Shown: in pieces, positions 6,720-11,142 of the stretch | Position numbering within the stretch: the stretch's first letter is position 1 | Layout of the letters: the number at the start of each line of letters is the position of its first letter | From: Pirellulaceae bacterium | Lineage (GTDB): Bacteria; Planctomycetota; Planctomycetia; Pirellulales; Pirellulaceae | Direction: 5' to 3' | NCBI GenBank assembly: GCA_030744095.1 | Contig: JASLRF010000339.1 | Span: 1-11,142 of the forward strand | Length of the DNA: 11,142 nucleotides | The notes under the pieces: generated by a model | Databases searched by the model: none | Told to the model about the DNA's origin: nothing | Seen by the model: only the letters and a program-made list of their open reading frames with translations | Made by a program: the position numbers and the translations under genes

Positions 6720-8084
6720 CTATCCCAATTGCGCCTCGGGCGAGGCAAGTACCGATTCGAACATCCTACGGGCAAGATCGCCAGTGTCTTCTTTCGCCGG
6801 CACACTGTCACGGATACGCAGGCAGTATTCTTCCGATGTACCGGTAACGAGCAGCGTTGCAGCGAAGTCAGCAACCGTGGCCTGTGTAACGTCGCCGTCA
6901 ATATGTTGACTCAGCTTCACTATGTCCAGCGGCTTCGCCGGTTGTCGTAGCGAACCGCGAGTCAGCTCGGATGCGAAAGCGGCTCGGCCGATCCTCGAAC
7001 GCGTCGTGATCCATTGGCGACCACCGGGCCAACCGAAAACGTTGGGCGGATAGAACACATCTTGGCCCAACCTGGCCGTCCACTCGCTCAGAACCAGTGT
7101 GCTCGGCGGCGGATCGCACATCTCCAGCGCTCGAACCGCGCCGACAATGTACTCCAGCGGGCCTAGTACTCGCATTCCGATGTTGTTCAGTGCGAAGAAA
7201 GCTTCACAACGGAGGATCGTCTCGACGGCCCAGCCAATATCCAGATCGTGTGCGCGCAGCTCCGTTGCCAATTCCTCGATGAATGTGTCGTCGATGACTC
7301 CTTCGCCGAAGAAGTGGTCGCACAGACGCCACGCAATGCGCTGCGCGGTGGCGGGATGTTCGAGAACCGTCTGCAAAACGTCATCACCCGCGAAGTTACC
7401 GTTCTTCCCAAGAAAAGTCTTCTCGCCATCGTCGTGATACTCTTCAACGAAGCTAAGCTGGCCCTTCTTCGTCGTCCAGCCAGCCAACGCCCGCGAGGCC
7501 TCTTTCACGTCGTCTTCCGTGTAGTTGCCGACGCCCAGGCTGAACAGTTCCATCAGCTCGCGAGCGAGATTCTCGTTGGGATGCTGCTTGCGATTGGAAT
7601 CGGCATCGAGCCAGATCAGGATCGCCGGATCTTTGACCACACGAGTCAGAATCTCACCGAATGGTTTGCGAGCACACTCGCGCAAGATCTCATTCTGTCG
7701 CCGCATCACTTGGACATCGGCGACCTTCAGGTTGCTGGTGGCGAAGTGGTTATGCCACATCAAAGTGAGTCGCTCCGTCAGCGGATCGGGCGCGAAGATC
7801 ATCCGGTACAACCACCACGCCTTCAATCGATTCGAGTTGCTCGCCGCCACTGCCGCATCGCCGATCACTTGCGACATGGCCTCGAAGTCCGTGGGTACGC
7901 CTGTCGAATACGCCTTTCCAACGAGCAACCGATCGATCGCGGCGTCTGGACCATCCTTCAAGTCACGTTGGATTTCATCCCACGTCGCAGCGAACCCAGC
8001 GCGGCGATGCAGATGAACCACGCGCCGCACGTTCCAAGGAGTTTGTTCGCTCGGCTGATAGGCTGTCCACGCTGATCCAGTCAT
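6720..8084 (-). CDS. DUF1800 family protein
   Basis: This 454-residue protein has the DUF1800 pattern throughout. It shows the N-terminal WNVRRVVHLHRRAGFAATWDE (residues 17-37) typical of the family, then LMWHNHFATSNLK (108-120), and the conserved HPNENLARELMELFSLG (168-184) followed by DVKEASRALAGWT. Near the C-terminus it has YPPNVFGWPGG, also usual for the family. The biochemical function is not established to my knowledge. Unlike its neighbour it has no signal peptide or membrane helix at its N-terminus, so it is either cytosolic or carried out with a partner. It begins 15 bp after the stop of the M56 gene and ends 48 bp before DUF1501, all on the minus strand, so co-transcription is likely. 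The start lacks a strong Shine-Dalgarno sequence; translation may be coupled to the upstream gene. The frame is intact and the length normal. Confidence 0.92.
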   Translation of the reverse strand: MTGSAWTAYQPSEQTPWNVRRVVHLHRRAGFAATWDEIQRDLKDGPDAAIDRLLVGKAYSTGVPTDFEAMSQVIGDAAVAASNSNRLKAWWLYRMIFAPDPLTERLTLMWHNHFATSNLKVADVQVMRRQNEILRECARKPFGEILTRVVKDPAILIWLDADSNRKQHPNENLARELMELFSLGVGNYTEDDVKEASRALAGWTTKKGQLSFVEEYHDDGEKTFLGKNGNFAGDDVLQTVLEHPATAQRIAWRLCDHFFGEGVIDDTFIEELATELRAHDLDIGWAVETILRCEAFFALNNIGMRVLGPLEYIVGAVRALEMCDPPPSTLVLSEWTARLGQDVFYPPNVFGWPGGRQWITTRSRIGRAAFASELTRGSLRQPAKPLDIVKLSQHIDGDVTQATVADFAATLLVTGTSEEYCLRIRDSVPAKEDTGDLARRMFESVLASPEAQLG

Positions 8085-8099
8085 GGCGATCGTCTTAAC

Positions 8100-11000
8100 T
8101 CATCTCAGTTTCCGAATCTTCAAATCGTTGTATTCGCGGACCTTGCCACTTTCGGCCGTCCGCTCTTCTCGCTTCAGAATTGCGCGGAAGTAGCTGTCCC
8201 CTTCCTGGAAATCCACGACGAAACGCTCACCTGGCACGAGATTGTCGATGCGAAAGCGACCTTCCGCGTCCGTCGTGTGTGATGCGGTCTTGAGATCCGA
8301 AAAGCGATACAACTCACGCGCGATATTGTTCGAAAAGTTGACGTCGACTTTCACATTGCTTAACGGAGCACCGTCATCGACGGCGCGACCCGAAATCGAT
8401 CCGGCAGGAGCGAGCTTGACGACGACTGGTGACGTCTCGTCTCCTTTCAACGTCACCGAACCCGCCAGCTTCCGATCAGGATGTAGAAGCATCAGCGTCC
8501 TTGGACGGTCTTCGCCCAGTCCATAGACTGTGGAGCGGCTCTCCGTCAGGCGGAATGTGTGTGGCCAATGCTCCGTCACACCGGCGGCAAAAACGCCTTT
8601 GATTGGTTTGCCGTTGTCATCGTGGATTTCGATCTCCACCTTCTTGCCGCGGTCGAGAACCAGATCGACATGGGCTGCTTCACCATCGGGTTTGAGATTG
8701 ACGTACCTGACCGCGTTCTGTATTCCCAACACCTCGATACTACCATCGGCCTTGGTGAAGTAACGGTCATTGCCATCGACAGTCAAAGGAACATGCTTCT
8801 CATCCTCGGCACTGAAGCTGGCCTGGCGGAACGGCGTGACATCGTGGTCGCCCATCTTTTCATGATAGTGGACCTGGGCCATCACGACGCTAGGGCCCGG
8901 AATCGTAACGATGCGGAATGTCCCGTCAGCCTTCGCGCTCGATTGCTGCTGATTGCGTTTGTACACGTCGTACAGAGGGTCATCGAAGTACTTGTTGCCT
9001 GGCAACGGAACAACTCGAATCCCCGCCGGAACACCTTTGCCAGTTGCTGGATCGGTCACACGGCCGGTGATCAATGCGCCCTCGACCAGTTCCACGTCGA
9101 TCTTCACCGTGCGTTGGCCAGCAGGCAGTGACGTGGAAACGGTTCGCTGGAGTAACGCTTTGTCCCCCTCTGGCGGCCTTACGATGACGAAGTGCGGACT
9201 CTGATGTCCGACCCCTTCAATAGCATACGCGCCGCGCTCATCTGTAACGTCGGACGCACCCATGCCATAACCTAAGACGGTGGCGACGACCGCACCAGCG
9301 ACAGGCTCGCGATCTTTCCCCACATAGATGACGCCTTCGATGGTGCGGCCGGCCTCGACCACATGGTCGAACTTCGGCCCGACGAGCCAGGGCACCATGC
9401 CTGGTCGTCGGATCTCAGCCGGCAGTCGAAGTTGTGCAGCATCGTTGTACGGCTTGGTGTCCAGACCTGGACGATTGACGACCCACACTCTTGTACTAGC
9501 AATTTGGGCATGCCTCATTTCGACAAGAGCGATTCGCTCCAAGCCGACACCGCGAATCTCAAACTCGCCATTCTTGTCCGACTTCGTGCCCAAGAAGGAG
9601 CTAAACTGAGCATGGACCAAATCAGCACGCATCGGTGCGATGTTCCAGTCGTTTTTCCAAGCCTCAAGAAACCCATCGAGCGAACCGCTCGGCTCCTGCA
9701 GCAAACCCATCACATCAATCCTCGCATCAGCGACAGGTCGGCCTTCGGTGTCGACGACCCGCCCGCGGATCGGTTCGTCCTTGGTCAATCGCAACGTCAC
9801 ATCTTCCGCGTCTTCGCCCGGCGAGAGATTCTGCCAGGCAGCGCCGAACCCCTTCGCGTAGGCGATCACAGGAATCGTTTTGATTCCGCTGGGAAAGCCC
9901 GCAAAGGCCGTGCGAACATCGAAGCATCCCTCTTGGTCTGTCCGTCCCTTCTGTTTGAGGCTAACATCGTCTGTGCTTCGCGGCGGATAGCGTAGCATCT
10001 GCGGCACCGAGATTGTTGCGCCCGCGACTGGCCTGCCATTGGGATCCAGGACCCGACCTTGGATCGTTCGAACTGGTTGAGCTCTTGCGTTTGCGGCTGA
10101 CTTGGCAGCGGCTATGATCCCGTCTTGCGCGACCTTTGTCGCTTCTGTTGCTGTTGGTGTTTCTGATGCGTCACGTCTGGCAAGCGTCTTGGCGGCTGGG
10201 GAAGCCGAGGTGGCAGATTGTTCACCCAATCCGATAACCGACATGCCAAGCACCAGGACGCACGCGGCCGCTAAGAGCGTTCGCGCGAGTTGCTTTCCGA
10301 CGGGCACGTGTGAGCGGGCTCGGTCGAGCAGTGCGACAATTCGTTGCTCCAGCTTCGTCGACCGTGCCATGGCAACACCGACCGAAAAACGAGCGGGCCG
10401 GTACGCGCGGGCGATCTGCAGAAGCTGGCTTGCGTAGTCGGTCGGCCGCTCGCCGCTCGCCACCACGCAGTCGTCACACGCCAACTCGCGTTCGACACGC
10501 AATCTCCATAGCGCATACCAGGCGAGTGGGTTGAACCAGTACAAGGCGCACGCCAGCCGCGCGATCGACTGAAACAATACATCGAGCCGCTTCACATGAG
10601 CGAACTCGTGCAACAAGACAAACCGTCGTCTCTCGTCGCTCCAGTCATTCGACTCGCTCGGCAAAAGCACAATAGGACGCACCACTCCCCATGTCATTGG
10701 CACCACCGATTCGCGGGCCTCCAATAAAGTCACCCGACGCGTAAGCAGCAATTTTGCCGCAAGCTGGTCGGCCAATCGGGTCCACTTCGACGCCCGAATA
10801 TGCTTCGATCGCCGCAGCATCCACAGATTGGCAGCCAACCCAAAGGCAAACGGAATTAAGACGATAATCAGACCAACGAGCCATGCGCCGATGAACCAGC
10901 CTTGCGCGGAGCTGGGTTTCTGCCGTGTGGGAAGTGCCTCCTCGCTCAGTTGCGTCGTGAGATCGCTTGGAGGATCCGGGACGAGATGTCCAGTAAGGCT

Positions 11001-11142
11001 TCCGTTGGCAAAGGCAGACATTGAGTCCGATTCAGCGAGTTCATTCCGCTCAAGCACGCGTGGACCTGTGACCGGCCGTTGCTCACCGCGAGGTTCATTG
11101 ATCGAAAGATGTGCATTCGGCTGATGATCTTCTTGCACCGTC
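8100..11142 (-). CDS. M56 (BlaR1-type) protease with multiple carboxypeptidase-regulatory-like domains, N-terminus outside window
   Basis: The frame is open to the right edge. A GTG at 11138 is available but is unlikely to be the start, because the first two membrane helices of an M56 protein are missing and the visible part begins in a polar linker. Numbered from that GTG: a membrane helix at about 82-107, zinc motif HEFAH at 177-181, VERELACDD at 215-223 with E218 as likely third ligand, and a last helix at about 285-305. An Ala/Thr-rich linker follows, then about six beta-sandwich modules of the carboxypeptidase-regulatory type, beginning near residues 356 (QGRVLDPNGRPVAGA), 456 (RGRVVDTEGRPVADA), 600, 690, 834 and 914. 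The last ends close to the C-terminus. BlaR1 topology places these modules outside the membrane, where the beta-lactam sensor would be in BlaR1. The gene is followed at 15 bp by DUF1800 and then DUF1501. A BlaI-type partner would be expected beyond the right edge. Confidence 0.9.
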   Translation of the reverse strand, partial: TVQEDHQPNAHLSINEPRGEQRPVTGPRVLERNELAESDSMSAFANGSLTGHLVPDPPSDLTTQLSEEALPTRQKPSSAQGWFIGAWLVGLIIVLIPFAFGLAANLWMLRRSKHIRASKWTRLADQLAAKLLLTRRVTLLEARESVVPMTWGVVRPIVLLPSESNDWSDERRRFVLLHEFAHVKRLDVLFQSIARLACALYWFNPLAWYALWRLRVERELACDDCVVASGERPTDYASQLLQIARAYRPARFSVGVAMARSTKLEQRIVALLDRARSHVPVGKQLARTLLAAACVLVLGMSVIGLGEQSATSASPAAKTLARRDASETPTATEATKVAQDGIIAAAKSAANARAQPVRTIQGRVLDPNGRPVAGATISVPQMLRYPPRSTDDVSLKQKGRTDQEGCFDVRTAFAGFPSGIKTIPVIAYAKGFGAAWQNLSPGEDAEDVTLRLTKDEPIRGRVVDTEGRPVADARIDVMGLLQEPSGSLDGFLEAWKNDWNIAPMRADLVHAQFSSFLGTKSDKNGEFEIRGVGLERIALVEMRHAQIASTRVWVVNRPGLDTKPYNDAAQLRLPAEIRRPGMVPWLVGPKFDHVVEAGRTIEGVIYVGKDREPVAGAVVATVLGYGMGASDVTDERGAYAIEGVGHQSPHFVIVRPPEGDKALLQRTVSTSLPAGQRTVKIDVELVEGALITGRVTDPATGKGVPAGIRVVPLPGNKYFDDPLYDVYKRNQQQSSAKADGTFRIVTIPGPSVVMAQVHYHEKMGDHDVTPFRQASFSAEDEKHVPLTVDGNDRYFTKADGSIEVLGIQNAVRYVNLKPDGEAAHVDLVLDRGKKVEIEIHDDNGKPIKGVFAAGVTEHWPHTFRLTESRSTVYGLGEDRPRTLMLLHPDRKLAGSVTLKGDETSPVVVKLAPAGSISGRAVDDGAPLSNVKVDVNFSNNIARELYRFSDLKTASHTTDAEGRFRIDNLVPGERFVVDFQEGDSYFRAILKREERTAESGKVREYNDLKIRKLR

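Noticed and set aside
7248..8075. 275-codon open frame on the plus strand opposite DUF1800
   Set aside because: DUF1800 family motifs on the minus strand are unambiguous. The plus-strand frame has no family features and no ribosome binding site that I can see.
11136..11138. GTG at 11138 as the true start of the second M56 protease
   Set aside because: The frame stays open to the edge and the first two membrane helices typical of M56 proteins are absent, so the N-terminus most likely lies outside the window.

Overview
The window looks like a Planctomycetes chromosome, probably of the Pirellula/Rhodopirellula type. I infer this from the gene families: two BlaR1/MecR1-type (M56) membrane proteases with very long extracytoplasmic extensions, a TIGR03067-like domain (a family I know mainly from planctomycetes), and an adjacent DUF1800 + DUF1501 pair. 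There are no RNA genes, CRISPR arrays or insertion sequences that I can support.

Layout. Bases 1-514 hold no convincing gene but contain several small inverted repeats and a plausible sigma70-like promoter. Rightward from there lies a two-gene operon: a BlaI/MecI-type winged-helix repressor (515-907) overlapping by one base with a 1474-residue M56 protease (907-5331). The usual penicillin-binding sensor domain of BlaR1 is absent from this protease. In its place is a chain of other domains: a GATase-like plus vWA-like module with a lost metal site, a TIGR03067-like domain, an unassigned block, a carboxypeptidase-regulatory-like fold and an unassigned tail. Leftward from the right edge runs a second cluster: the 3' part of another M56 protease (8100-11142, N-terminus outside the window) with about six Ig-like/carboxypeptidase-regulatory modules, then a DUF1800 protein (6720-8084), then a Tat-signal DUF1501 protein (5493-6671). 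Gaps of 15 and 48 bp suggest one transcript.

The two clusters converge on a 161-bp gap (5332-5492). It contains the most striking DNA element here: a 60-bp imperfect palindrome built of two inverted copies of a 19-nt hairpin. The differences between the copies are compensatory base-pair changes, as expected for a REP/BIME-like repeat whose hairpin is maintained.

How it may work. By analogy with BlaR1-BlaI and MecR1-MecI, an extracytoplasmic signal would activate the cytosolic zinc protease, which would lead to repressor cleavage and derepression. The ligands are unknown, and the replaced sensor domains argue against beta-lactams. The second M56 protein is probably co-transcribed with exported DUF1501/DUF1800 proteins, so those two are the best candidates for its output.
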